A stretch of 64,000 nt of DNA from Sphingomonas sp. S1-29 (GCF_026167545.1 NZ_CP110678.1:1113501-1177500); one strand, 5' to 3'; positions 52,949-61,647 are shown, numbered from the stretch's first letter. Program-made: numbers and translations. The notes: a model not told the origin generated them from the sequence alone.

Positions 52949-54058
52949 TTAACTGCTGCTACTTTTTTTGTCCTGTCGGGCATGTTTCTGCCGCGAACGG
53001 ATTGAGTGGGGCGAGCTAACAGAAGTATGAACACTTTGTGGCCTAGCCCCAATTCGGTGGATTGTATTAGCTATCCGACCTGTGGCTTGCCTCCTCTTTT
53101 CAGGACGTGACATACGGTCAAATCGATAAGGCATAAAGTTCCGGCTCCCTTGATGTTCGCGTAACCTTGCCCAGAACGCCCAGACGTCGAAGTCGACGGG
53201 CTTTTTTTCCGCAGCTATGCTCTTCGCTTTCTTCCACTCATTCAGCTCTTGGCGTATTTCCTGCCGAATGCCAGCGCCGCCCTTCGTACCGGCAATTGTG
53301 CTTATAAAGTCGATCTGGCTGAGGCCCTCGGCCATTCGCAGAGCCAACTCGGGTCGGTAACCTTTAATGGTGTCCATAAACATGGTCTTGCCGTCGTCTG
53401 TACGCTTCTTGCGTAAGTTTTTCGCCGAGCAAGGGAGCTTGATGCAATACAAGGATGCCCGAAACATATCGGCTTTCGAGTCATTGATTTTCGTGATTTT
53501 GATTGGCACAGCTCCGAACTTGCATACCCAAGCGCCTGAAGAGTTTAGCTTTTTCACCCCTTTTTTTATTTTCTTTTCGGATGATCCCCACGCGATTCCG
53601 TGGATGTGAAACGAAAGCGTCCTACCAGCCCCATCATTGGAGTAGTTCATGATGGCGCAGACATCCGTTGCCAAAACGGCGCTCAGATTCAATTTCGCAA
53701 TAGCGCGGCGCGCTTTAGCCATAAGGAAATCTGAACGACAAATCGGAAGCCGGTCTGAGGTGAGCCCTTCGTCGTCGAACATTGTTACCAGATAATAGCT
53801 CATACCTGGATTGGCCTGCCGATGCCTAAGCATGGCTCTGGCGAATATACGAGACGCTTGCCGACACGCTCCAACGTCGGAACGAACGATACCCTGGGTA
53901 TTTCCACCTACACCGAGAAGGGACCGAATTACCGCTGCTTCGGCCTCGCTACTCGCTAATCGCTCAGAAGCGTGCAGTGCTTTCGCCAAATAAATGCTTG
54001 CTTTGGTGTCATAGCTTTTGCGGGCCTCACGCAAGGGGTTACGAATTTTCTTTGTCAT
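52949..54058 (-). CDS. HUH-type rolling-circle Rep-like protein
   Basis: A 369-residue basic protein. The motif LSFHIHGIAWG is a His-hydrophobic-His (HUH) metal site of rolling-circle endonucleases, and about 65 residues later MFRASLYCIKLP supplies a candidate nicking Tyr. The N-terminal region (ASRIFARAMLRHRQANPGMSY) and YLVTMFDDEGL fit the first strand of a Rep fold. The C-terminus is Ser/Arg/Lys-rich. Composition is lower in GC than the flanks. With AlpA-like and integrase genes on the same strand it suggests an integrated replicon or phage satellite. The family call rests on motif pattern only. Confidence 0.6.
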   Translation of the reverse strand: MTKKIRNPLREARKSYDTKASIYLAKALHASERLASSEAEAAVIRSLLGVGGNTQGIVRSDVGACRQASRIFARAMLRHRQANPGMSYYLVTMFDDEGLTSDRLPICRSDFLMAKARRAIAKLNLSAVLATDVCAIMNYSNDGAGRTLSFHIHGIAWGSSEKKIKKGVKKLNSSGAWVCKFGAVPIKITKINDSKADMFRASLYCIKLPCSAKNLRKKRTDDGKTMFMDTIKGYRPELALRMAEGLSQIDFISTIAGTKGGAGIRQEIRQELNEWKKAKSIAAEKKPVDFDVWAFWARLREHQGSRNFMPYRFDRMSRPEKRRQATGRIANTIHRIGARPQSVHTSVSSPHSIRSRQKHARQDKKSSSS

Positions 54059-54059
54059 A

Positions 54060-54077
54060 ATGAATCCTTAGATTCAT
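54060..54077 (-). promoter_or_regulatory. hairpin around the rep ribosome-binding site
   Basis: On the minus strand ATGAATC and GATTCAT (7-bp arms) enclose TAAG, so the AAGG of the ribosome site sits in the loop immediately before the rep ATG (54058). This could tune translation of rep. Confidence 0.4.
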
Positions 54078-54082
54078 ACCTC

Positions 54083-54121
54083 TTGGGCATCAAAAAGCAT
54101 CTCAAGCCACTTGATGCCCAA
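54083..54121. promoter_or_regulatory. inverted repeat upstream of rep (operator or origin candidate)
   Basis: TTGGGCATCAA and TTGATGCCCAA are perfect 11-base complements separated by 17 bases; the half-sites repeat GCATC between them. It lies 25 bases before the rep start, where a regulator (the AlpA-like protein or Rep itself) could bind. Confidence 0.5.
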
Positions 54122-54189
54122 ATTTGATGGTATGTGATGTATATTACAAAGCATTTCGATCGTGATCGGCAGTATGCGGACTATTGTCT

Positions 54190-54387
54190 TCAGCTACTGA
54201 TGTTCTTATCAGGACAACCAAGGATGCCCTTCGAAACAAAGGCTTCCAAGTCTTGCTTTACAACAAGCCTTCGTCGGCCGACTTTGAACGACCGGAAGGC
54301 ACCATTAGCCATGAGTTCGTAAAACTTCGTACGGCCGATCCCCAAGGCCGCTGCGGCGGAGTCTACGGTGGTGGTTAACTGCTGCAT
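54190..54387 (-). CDS. AlpA/excisionase-type helix-turn-helix protein
   Basis: 65 residues of the MerR-like excisionase fold: TTTVDSAAAALGIGRTKFYELMANG, then FKVGRRRLVVKQDLEAFV, the usual pattern of DNA-binding excisionase-family proteins that read tRNA-island attachment sites or switch on int. The start at 54387 has GGGAG before it; the frame opens nine codons earlier. It lies between rep and a hypothetical gene, in the same direction as int, and probably controls excision or rep. Confidence 0.85.
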   Translation of the reverse strand: MQQLTTTVDSAAAALGIGRTKFYELMANGAFRSFKVGRRRLVVKQDLEAFVSKGILGCPDKNISS

Positions 54388-54508
54388 TTCATTCTCCCTG
54401 CCGCTTAGCACCATGCCGAGCGACAGGGATTTAAATGTGCAAATTCAGCTCACACGTCCGTTTTTTATTGGATGCAAATGCGTCGGAAGGGGCATTCAGG
54501 GATTTGCA

Positions 54509-55168
54509 TCAATTTGCAGAATCGGCTGGTCCAAGCAGCTTGTGCGCCATTCCCGCCACTTCCCGAATCTGCACTTGGCCCGCTCGCAATTTTCCATCTG
54601 GGCCATAGCGAAGACGGTCCATCAAAGCGTCGGTGAGCGATAACTGGTCTGGATAGTTTTTGCGCGTTAGCTCGCTCGCGAAGATCATTCTCACTACTTC
54701 GGTCCAGATGGCGTCCCTTTTTTCGATTTCAGGGGGACGCCCCCGTTTCGCTTTTCCGACTGCAGCAAACACTTGCGGTAAAAGATGATGCAGCTCCGCC
54801 TTATCGAAACGGACGCCGCTAAACATCCTCCGCTTCAGCGGCTTAACCGTGATGGTGTAGTAGAATTGGTTCGTTGGCCAGCGCCATCGTGATCTGTCTT
54901 CGAGAGCCCGCTTGTCTGATCGCCAATACCTCACTGGTACCATGACATCGCGTTCGACAGTCTCGTTATTTGGCTCAATTTTCCAGCTGAGAGTAGCGGC
55001 GTTGCTGGCTGTATTTATCCAAACCGACTTTGCTTTTGCGCTAAGCCGGCCATCCCGGAGATAATCGGCCAACATTGCCTTGGCCGCAAGGGTATCAATC
55101 GTTCCTGTTGCAACGAGCGCATCGACAGCGTCGCTGGCTGATATCCAAGAGCTATCTTCTACGTTTGC
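54509..55168 (-). CDS. hypothetical protein between int and alpA
   Basis: A 219-residue protein (from MANVEDSSWISASDAVDAL; an alternative ATG is 55189). N-terminal helices with SASDAVDALVATGTIDTLAAKAMLADYLRDG resemble a small DNA-binding domain; the middle has RYWRSDKRALEDRSRWRW and a GKAKRGRPPEIEKRD AT-hook-like basic patch. Nothing recognisable as an enzyme. The N-terminal codons overlap the integrase 3' end, so the two are coupled. Such genes recur in sphingomonad integrated elements. Confidence 0.65.
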   Translation of the reverse strand, partial: ANVEDSSWISASDAVDALVATGTIDTLAAKAMLADYLRDGRLSAKAKSVWINTASNAATLSWKIEPNNETVERDVMVPVRYWRSDKRALEDRSRWRWPTNQFYYTITVKPLKRRMFSGVRFDKAELHHLLPQVFAAVGKAKRGRPPEIEKRDAIWTEVVRMIFASELTRKNYPDQLSLTDALMDRLRYGPDGKLRAGQVQIREVAGMAHKLLGPADSAN

Positions 55169-56372
55169 CATAAGCGTTAGTCGTTCCATGTCCGAGCAGG
55201 TAACCTGCCCAATCTTCCATCAGAACTCGTCTACGTTCAATAGCTGCGCCGCGACGATACGCGCGCTCTGCCTTGTTTTGAATCGTATGAGCCAAGGCTT
55301 GCTCGATCAGTTCGCGAGGATAATCCGTAGCATCTCCTGCCCAGTCGCGGAAAGTGGATCGAAAGCCGTGGACCGTCACGTCACTCTTTTCCATTCGTCT
55401 CAACAGCATGCTCATTGCCATGTTAGAGCGTTTTGCTCCTCTTACCGAAAAGACGAACTGAGTTGGTTTACACCCTCCGTCAGCGGCTAGCCGTTCGAGA
55501 AGAGCAAGAGCGGCAGTTGCAAGCGGCACGGTATGTGGCGCACCAGCCTTCATCCGCGCTGCGGGGATGGACCACAGCCCTTTCTGCAGATCAATCTCTT
55601 GCCACGTCGCGCCCAATGCCTCGCCGCTCCGGGCGGCAGTAAAAATCGTGAATTCGAGGCAGCGAGCCGCCAACGCTTGGCGTTCTTGGAGGCCCGTCAT
55701 GAAGCCTGGTATGTCTGCCCAGGCCATAGCCTTGTGGTGGCCTCGAGTAAGCTTCGATTGGGCTGGCAAAAGCAGCTGGAGATGGCCGCGCCACATGGCT
55801 GGGTTCATCGTGTCACGTTCGCGAATGCCACGTGCTTTTGCGGCGTCGAGTATCCGTTCAATTCTACCGCGTACCCGTTTTGCTGTCTCGGGTTTCTCGG
55901 TCCATATCGGCTGGAGAGCGCTCAAGACATCATTCGTATCGATTTGGTCGATGGGGAGCATTTCCAAGTTTTTGGCATGGTCTCGCAGACTATGACGCCA
56001 TTGCTGACGATGCACTTCGTTGCGCCAGCCCTGCTCCACGCTGGCGATGTAGGCCTCCGCGAAATCACCAAATGTTGGAGACAGCGGAGCGACGGTCGCT
56101 TCCAATGAGGGTAGCGCCGCCCGAGGATCGCAGCCGCTTTGGATCAACTGCCGCATCTCTCCAGCGAGGCGGCGGGCATCCAGCAGCGTGGTAGAATGAA
56201 CCGCTCCAAGCGAGATCTCTCGCCTTTTCCCATCTGAGGAATGCATGAACGTCCACCCTTTGGCACCTTGCTTCGTGATACGAAGGTAAAGGCCACCGCC
56301 GTCACTATGGCGACCAGAACGCTTGAGGCTGGCCACTTCGCGGCTTGTGAGACGATTAAGGGTGCGGCTCAT
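55152..56372 (-). CDS. int: P4-type tyrosine integrase
   Basis: A 406-residue phage/island integrase with the N-terminal DUF4102 arm-binding domain (RHSDGGGLYLRITKQGAKGW), a core-binding domain (YIASVEQGWRNEVHRQQWRHSL) and the catalytic domain: Arg in TAARSGEALGATW, His-x-x-Arg in VHGFRSTFRDWAG, and ALAHTIQNKAERAYRRG with the His and nucleophile Tyr. It faces away from the 14-base tRNA repeat, 184 bases from the start codon, so it belongs to this island. P4-type integrases use tRNA 3' ends, as here. Confidence 0.94.
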   Translation of the reverse strand: MSRTLNRLTSREVASLKRSGRHSDGGGLYLRITKQGAKGWTFMHSSDGKRREISLGAVHSTTLLDARRLAGEMRQLIQSGCDPRAALPSLEATVAPLSPTFGDFAEAYIASVEQGWRNEVHRQQWRHSLRDHAKNLEMLPIDQIDTNDVLSALQPIWTEKPETAKRVRGRIERILDAAKARGIRERDTMNPAMWRGHLQLLLPAQSKLTRGHHKAMAWADIPGFMTGLQERQALAARCLEFTIFTAARSGEALGATWQEIDLQKGLWSIPAARMKAGAPHTVPLATAALALLERLAADGGCKPTQFVFSVRGAKRSNMAMSMLLRRMEKSDVTVHGFRSTFRDWAGDATDYPRELIEQALAHTIQNKAERAYRRGAAIERRRVLMEDWAGYLLGHGTTNAYGKRRR

Positions 56373-56555
56373 ATAGGCTCCTTACTGAACCATCATGCCC
56401 ACCTTCATGCCCACTTTCAATCCGGCTATTTGCATTCACCCACGAACAGTAGCAACCACTCCAACATCCGTATGCTTCGAAAAGTCCCAAATATGAGGGA
56501 ATTAGCGAACGCTGGCGAACACTGGCGCGCTACGTATCACGTATAGTTCTACGGA

Positions 56556-56569
56556 GTCCGTCTCCGCCA
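56556..56569 (+). other. attR of the genomic island
   Basis: GTCCGTCTCCGCCA, identical to the last 14 bases of tRNA-Ser(GCU) at 15505-15518. Immediately after it lies a GC hairpin (ACCGGCGC...GCGCCGGT at about 56582-56606) that probably once followed the tRNA gene directly. Confidence 0.8.
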
Positions 56570-56615
56570 ACCTTTGGCTAACACCGGCGCCGCAAGGCAG
56601 CGCCGGTTCGGTGCT

Positions 56616-57491
56616 TCAGCCCGGAAACATCGCCTCGAACGCCGGTGCGTCGACGACGTCGCCGCCGTGCGTGTGGAGATAGCGCCACATCGGCCGCCAC
56701 ATTTCGATATCGGGGGCGACCGGCGCGATGAACTTGCGCAGCGATGCCTCGACGATCGCGTCGACTTCTTCGCCCGGCTGTTCGCCGCTCGCGGCATACC
56801 AGAGCTCGCGCGCTGCCGCCGGGTCGGCGACCAGATCGGGAATCACCGCATCGAGCGCGGCAACCAGCTTGGCGATCGCGGTGCGGGTGGCGTCGTCGGC
56901 GGTCGCCGCGCCGATCAGCTCGAGCGCCGAGAAATTGGGGATGCCCGCCTCGCCGGTGGTGATGAGCTGGGTGTCGAGCCCGCGGACGCGCGCGGCGACG
57001 CCCTCGACATTGGCGAAGGCGAGCCACGCGCCGTCATAGCCCGCGACCAGATTGTCGACATGCGCGAAGCCCGCGGGTTCGATGCCGACATGGTCGGTAC
57101 CGCCCGCCCCGCCCTGCTGGCGAATCCACGCGGCAAGGATATCCTTGCACAATTGATCGGTGGTCGGGTTCGACACCGGCGAGGCGATGCGGACCGGCTG
57201 GCCCGCCACGAGCCGCGCCAGCGACGCGCGGTGGATCAGTACCCCGCCGTCGGTCGCGAAGAAGCACCCATAAGAGCGTAGCTTGCACGCGCGCTGCTCG
57301 ACCAGATGGAGCGGTTCGTTGACGACCAGCTCGACCTCGCCCGCCGCCAGCGCTTCGAAGCCGTCATAATGATCGTCGGGAATCACGAGTTCGATGTGCA
57401 GCCCCTCGCGCGCCAGGCGGTCGCGCGCGGCGATCAGCGGGAGGTGATCGGGGTTCAGGAACCATTCGAGCGCGATACGGAGCTGTTGCAT
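56616..57491 (-). CDS. THI5/NMT1-like protein (ABC substrate-binding fold)
   Basis: A 291-residue periplasmic-binding-protein fold of the NMT1/THI5 family, which includes ABC binding proteins for pyrimidines and the HMP-P synthase THI5. The start MQQLRIALEWFLNPDHLPL is the typical family opening. A core EPLHLVEQRACKL matches the ligand-loop region, and VSNPTTDQLCKDIL follows. No signal peptide is seen from the ATG at 57491 and the longer frame adds none, so it is probably cytoplasmic; a transport role would need partners, none of which are adjacent. Ligand unknown. Confidence 0.82.
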   Translation of the reverse strand: MQQLRIALEWFLNPDHLPLIAARDRLAREGLHIELVIPDDHYDGFEALAAGEVELVVNEPLHLVEQRACKLRSYGCFFATDGGVLIHRASLARLVAGQPVRIASPVSNPTTDQLCKDILAAWIRQQGGAGGTDHVGIEPAGFAHVDNLVAGYDGAWLAFANVEGVAARVRGLDTQLITTGEAGIPNFSALELIGAATADDATRTAIAKLVAALDAVIPDLVADPAAARELWYAASGEQPGEEVDAIVEASLRKFIAPVAPDIEMWRPMWRYLHTHGGDVVDAPAFEAMFPG

Positions 57492-57601
57492 GGTGCCCCG
57501 CGTCGCAACTCGCCGCGGCTTAGTCAATCGTCCCAACCTCGATGGGTGTATTGCACGGGTAATGCACTCGTGACATACTCGCCGCAGACAGGGAGAGTGC
57601 A

Positions 57602-58636
57602 ATGTACAGTGAAAGCGATCTGAACAGCGCAGTCGAAAGCGGAGCGCTCAGCCGCGAGGCGGCCGAGGCGCTGCGCAGCCATGTCGCCGCGGGGCGGCAT
57701 GCCCCCGCGGTCGACGAGGAGCATTTCCGGCTGCTGACCGGCTTCAACGATATCTTCGTCGCGGTCGCGCTCGCGCTGCTGCTCGCGGCGATCGGCCAGA
57801 TCGGCGCGGCGATCACCGATGCCGCGGGCGGGCTCGGCGTCGCGGTCGCGGCATGGTTCCTGGCCGAATATTTCACCCGGCGGCGGCGCATGGCGCTGCC
57901 GAGCATCCTGTTGCTGCTGGCGTTCGTCGGCGGCGTCGCCGGCACGCTGGTGGGGCTGGTCGTGACGCTCAATCCCGATCTGCCCGACGCCGCCAATGGG
58001 GTGATCGCGGGTGCGATCGGATTGGCGGCAGCGGGCGCGGCATGGGTGCATTGGCGCCGCTTCATGGTGCCGATCACCGTCGCGGCGGGAGCGCTCGCAC
58101 TGGTCGGCGCGGTCGTCGGCGCGGTGTTGTTCGCGTTGCCCGACGAGGCGGCGCGCGACGCGGTGGCGATGCCGCTCGCGCTGGTCGGCGGCGTCCTCCT
58201 CTTCGGCACCGCGATGTGGTGGGACATGTCCGACACCGATCGCCGCACCCGCCGAAGCGATGTCGCCTTCTGGCTGCACCTGGCCGCCGCGCCGCTGATC
58301 GCGCACCCGATCTTCCAGATGCTGGGCGTGTTCAAGGGGGCGATCGGCGCCGATGTCGCGGTAATGGTGTTGCTGCTGTACGTCGCGTTCGGGTTCGTCG
58401 CGCTGGCGGTCGATCGGCGCGCGCTGCTGGTGTCGAGCCTCGCCTACGTCCTCTACGCGCTCTACGCGCTGTTCCGCTCGGCGGGCGCGGTCGAGCTGGG
58501 CGCGGCATTCACCGGGCTGGTGATCGGATCGGCGTTGCTGACGCTGTCGGCCTTCTGGCAGCCGATGCGGCGGATCGTGGTCGGGCTGGTCGGCGGGCTC
58601 AGCACCCGGTTGCCGCCGGTGGCGACGGTCGGCTGA
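57602..58636 (+). CDS. multi-pass membrane protein (DUF2157-like)
   Basis: A 344-residue integral membrane protein with about nine or ten helices after a 45-residue charged N-terminus (SDLNSAVESGALSREAAEALR), which resembles the DUF2157-type opening. Helices include VAVALALLLAAIGQIG, LPSILLLLAFVGGVAGTLVGLVV and GGVLLFGTAMWWDM; FWLHLAAAPLIAHPIF is a conserved-looking late segment. GGGAG precedes the ATG. Function unknown. Divergent from the THI5-like gene. Confidence 0.8.
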   Translation: MYSESDLNSAVESGALSREAAEALRSHVAAGRHAPAVDEEHFRLLTGFNDIFVAVALALLLAAIGQIGAAITDAAGGLGVAVAAWFLAEYFTRRRRMALPSILLLLAFVGGVAGTLVGLVVTLNPDLPDAANGVIAGAIGLAAAGAAWVHWRRFMVPITVAAGALALVGAVVGAVLFALPDEAARDAVAMPLALVGGVLLFGTAMWWDMSDTDRRTRRSDVAFWLHLAAAPLIAHPIFQMLGVFKGAIGADVAVMVLLLYVAFGFVALAVDRRALLVSSLAYVLYALYALFRSAGAVELGAAFTGLVIGSALLTLSAFWQPMRRIVVGLVGGLSTRLPPVATVG

Positions 58637-58639
58637 GGC

Positions 58640-58981
58640 CTATTCGACCAGCTTCATCAGCCGGCGCTCGACCGGCGCCAGCACCGGCCCGAGTTCGGCA
58701 CCGCGCTTCAGCACGGTGCCGTTTTCGCCGACCAACGCCCACATGCCCTGGCGATTGCGAAGCGCGGGACGCTTTTCGATCCGGAATTCAGGGTTCTCCG
58801 CGGCGCGGCGGAAGGCGGCGAACACCGCCGCTTCGCGCCCGAGTTGGATCGCGTAATCGCGCCAATGCCCCGCGGCGACCATCCGACCATAGAGGTCGAG
58901 GATCCGGGTAAGCTCGAGTCGGTCGAAGCCGATCTGGCTGGGGCGATTGCCGAGCGGAAGCGGAAGGACGGTAGCGGTCAC
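58640..58981 (-). CDS. DUF2794 family protein
   Basis: A 113-residue protein of the alphaproteobacterial DUF2794 family: FDRLELTRILDLYGRMVAAGHWRDYAI, then EFRIEKRPALRNRQGMWALVGENG. Function unknown. The start is a GTG at 58981 overlapping the cysE stop (GTGA); the open frame into cysE is not used. Probably co-transcribed with cysE. Confidence 0.88.
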   Translation of the reverse strand: MTATVLPLPLGNRPSQIGFDRLELTRILDLYGRMVAAGHWRDYAIQLGREAAVFAAFRRAAENPEFRIEKRPALRNRQGMWALVGENGTVLKRGAELGPVLAPVERRLMKLVE

Positions 58982-59658
58982 GCGCGGTCGCGCCGCCCTT
59001 CTTCCTCGTCGACCAGCAGGTCGAGCCGCTTGCGCAGGGTTTCGAGTTCGCAGCGCAGCGCATCGATCTTCTGCGTCGCCGGGTCGCCCATTTCGCTGCA
59101 CGGCGTGCCATAGGGCATGAACGGCTTCTGATAAGTGCCCGCGCCGATCAGCGTTGATTTGGCGGGGATACCGACCATCGTCGCGCCTTCGGGGACGTCC
59201 TTGGTCACCACCGCATTGGCGCCGACCCGCGCACGTGCGCCGACGACGATCGGCCCGAGCACCTGCGCGCCCGCGCCGACGATCACGCCATCCTCGAGCG
59301 TCGGGTGGCGCTTGCCGACAACCCCGTTATCGGGACTCGTCCCGCCCAAGGTCACGCATTGGTAAATGGTGACATTGTCGCCGATCACCGCAGTTTCGCC
59401 GATCACGGTGAAGCCGTGATCGATGAAGAAATTGCGCCCGATCGTCGCGCCGGGATGGATGTCGATCGCGGTCATCCAGCGCGACCAATGGTTCACCAGC
59501 CGCGCGAGGAAATATAGCCGCCGCAGGAACAGCGCGTGCGCGATCCGATGATAGCCCAGCGCCCAGACGCCCGGATAGAGCAGGATTTCGGCACGCGACC
59601 GCGGCGCGGGATCGCGCGCACGGATCGAATCCAGATATAGTTTCAGTCCGTTGAGCAT
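58978..59658 (-). CDS. cysE: serine O-acetyltransferase
   Basis: CysE/EpsC makes O-acetylserine from serine and acetyl-CoA, the first step to cysteine. The left-handed beta-helix with hexapeptide repeats is clear: DIHPGATIGRNFFIDHG (catalytic His-Asp), IGETAVIGDNVTIYQCVTLGG, KRHPTLEDGVIVGAGAQVLG. The C-terminus GIPAKSTLIG is usual. 226 residues. Its stop overlaps the GTG of the DUF2794 gene; a TauE-type exporter lies divergently upstream. Confidence 0.95.
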   Translation of the reverse strand: MLNGLKLYLDSIRARDPAPRSRAEILLYPGVWALGYHRIAHALFLRRLYFLARLVNHWSRWMTAIDIHPGATIGRNFFIDHGFTVIGETAVIGDNVTIYQCVTLGGTSPDNGVVGKRHPTLEDGVIVGAGAQVLGPIVVGARARVGANAVVTKDVPEGATMVGIPAKSTLIGAGTYQKPFMPYGTPCSEMGDPATQKIDALRCELETLRKRLDLLVDEEEGRRDRA

Positions 59659-59810
59659 CGGCGCGTCCCCTAGCGACGCTCCAATCTAGGCACTGGCCCT
59701 GCCAATTACCAGAACACCCCCAGCCAGGCTTTGCACGCCATAAACTCTATGTATCTTGTGGGATATCGCGCGATGCCGCAGAACCGCGGCGCTTCAGGGG
59801 AAGGGCGCGC

Positions 59811-60575
59811 ATGTTCGAAGCTTTCAATCTGGTCGATCTCTTGCCCTATATCGCGGTCGGCCTGGTCGCGCAGATCGTCGATGGCGCGCTCGGCATGGCG
59901 TTCGGGGTGATCTCGAGCACCTTGCTGGTGAGCGTGCTCGGCGTGCCGCCCGCGACCGCATCGGCGGGGGTCCATCTGGCCGAATGCTTCACGACCGGGG
60001 TGTCGGGAATCAGCCACGCGCTGCACAAGAATGTCGATTGGAAGCTGTTCTGGCGGCTGCTGATCCCCGGCGTGCTCGGCGGGGTGACCGGCGCCTATCT
60101 GTTGAGTTCGCTCGATGCCGGGATCACGCGACCGTTCGTCATGGCGTATCTGGCGGCGATCGGGGTGTATCTGCTGGTGCGCGGAATCCGCTTTCCCCCG
60201 CGCGAGCATCGCGACCCGCGCTTCGTCTCGCCGCTGGCGGCGGCGGGCGGCTTCCTCGATGCCGCGGGCGGTGGCGGCTGGGGACCGGTGGTGACGTCGA
60301 ACCTGCTGGTCCAGGGCGCGCAGCCGCGGATGACGATCGGCACGGTCAACTCGGTCGAGTTTTTCCTGACGATAGCGATCTCGATCACCTTCCTCGCCAA
60401 TTTCGGGTTCGCGGCGCTCACCACTGCGGTCGTCGGGCTGCTGATCGGCGGCGTGATCGCGGCGCCGTTCGGCGCGCTCGTCGCCAAGCGGGTGCCGACC
60501 AAGACGCTGCTGGTGATGGTCGGCGTGGTGCTGACCGCGACCAGCGTGTTCAGCCTGGTGCAGGCGCTTCGATAA
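59811..60575 (+). CDS. TauE/SafE-family sulfite/organosulfonate exporter
   Basis: A 254-residue transporter with about eight membrane helices in two repeats. Typical marks are QIVDGALGMAFGVIS in the first repeat and GFLDAAGGGGWGPVVTSNLL in the second. Export substrates in the family are sulfite, sulfoacetate and similar ions. Placement divergent from cysE supports a link with sulfur metabolism. Start at MFEAFN with AGGGGAAGG upstream. Confidence 0.92.
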   Translation: MFEAFNLVDLLPYIAVGLVAQIVDGALGMAFGVISSTLLVSVLGVPPATASAGVHLAECFTTGVSGISHALHKNVDWKLFWRLLIPGVLGGVTGAYLLSSLDAGITRPFVMAYLAAIGVYLLVRGIRFPPREHRDPRFVSPLAAAGGFLDAAGGGGWGPVVTSNLLVQGAQPRMTIGTVNSVEFFLTIAISITFLANFGFAALTTAVVGLLIGGVIAAPFGALVAKRVPTKTLLVMVGVVLTATSVFSLVQALR

Positions 60576-60629
60576 CACGGCGCCCGCTCTGGTACGCGAA
60601 GGGGTGAGCGCCTAGGTGACGGTGCAACG

Positions 60630-61538
60630 ATGACCATCTACCTCCCCACCCTCAAGCAGCTCCAATATCTGGTGGCGCTGCACGATGCCGGCCATTTCGG
60701 CCGCGCCGCCGAAGCGTCGAACGTCACCCAGTCCACGCTGTCGGCGGGAATCCGCGAGCTCGAGACGCTGATCGGGGTGACGCTGGTCGAACGTACCCGC
60801 CGCGTGGTGCGCTTTACGCCCTTGGGCGAGCGGATCGTAGAAAAGGCGCATCGCGTGCTGCGCGAGGCCGACGAGCTCGGCGAAATCGCGCGCGCCGCGG
60901 GGCGGCCGCTGTCGGGCGAGATGCGGATGAGCGTCATCCCGACGATCGCGCCGTTCATGCTGCCGCGGATCCTGCCGCGGCTGCGCCGCGACTATCCCGA
61001 CCTTAAATTGTATCTGCGCGAGGAAGCCAGCGGATCGGCGTGCGAGGCGCTGCAACAGGGGCGGACCGACTGCGTGCTGCTCGCGCTGCCTTATGGCTGC
61101 GGCGATGTCGAGGTCGACGAATTGTTCGACGACCGGCTGCTCGTCGCGTTCCCGCAGGGCGAGGTAGGCGGCACCAACGGGCCGATCGTCGCCGAGGATA
61201 TCGACGAGACGCGGCTGCTGCTGCTCGAGGACGGGCATTGCCTGAAGGACCATGCGCTGGCGGCGTGTTCGCACCTCGAGCTGCGCGGGCGGGCTTCGAT
61301 GCTCGGCACCTCGCTGCACACGATCGTGCAGATGGTCGAGAATGGGCTGGGGGTGACGATGCTGCCCGCGATGGCGATCGAATCGGGCATCTTGGAGGGC
61401 ACCCACATCGTCGCGCGGCCAATCGAATCCGAGCGCGCCTCGCGCCGGATCGCCTTGGTGTGGCGGCGCGCTAGCCCGCGCGAGCGCGACTTCCGGCTGC
61501 TAGCCGACGTGCTGCGCGCCCACGCGCCGGCGGCCTAA
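60630..61538 (+). CDS. oxyR: OxyR hydrogen-peroxide-sensing LysR regulator
   Basis: A 302-residue LysR-type activator. Helix-turn-helix: LKQLQYLVALHDAGHFGRAAEASN, then STLSAGIRELE. The peroxide-sensing pair is present in EDGHCLKDHALAAC: Cys204 and Cys213, nine residues apart as in E. coli (199/208), so disulfide switching should work. Regulates catalase and thiol-repair genes elsewhere. No catalase gene is adjacent in this window. Confidence 0.94.
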   Translation: MTIYLPTLKQLQYLVALHDAGHFGRAAEASNVTQSTLSAGIRELETLIGVTLVERTRRVVRFTPLGERIVEKAHRVLREADELGEIARAAGRPLSGEMRMSVIPTIAPFMLPRILPRLRRDYPDLKLYLREEASGSACEALQQGRTDCVLLALPYGCGDVEVDELFDDRLLVAFPQGEVGGTNGPIVAEDIDETRLLLLEDGHCLKDHALAACSHLELRGRASMLGTSLHTIVQMVENGLGVTMLPAMAIESGILEGTHIVARPIESERASRRIALVWRRASPRERDFRLLADVLRAHAPAA

Positions 61539-61647
61539 CCCACGGAATTAGTACCGCATACGAAACCAAATGCGGTCGTGGGGCGTATATAGGGTGTGCG
61601 TCGGCTTCACGATGCGCGCTTCCCTATTCCGATCACTGGAGAACCAG

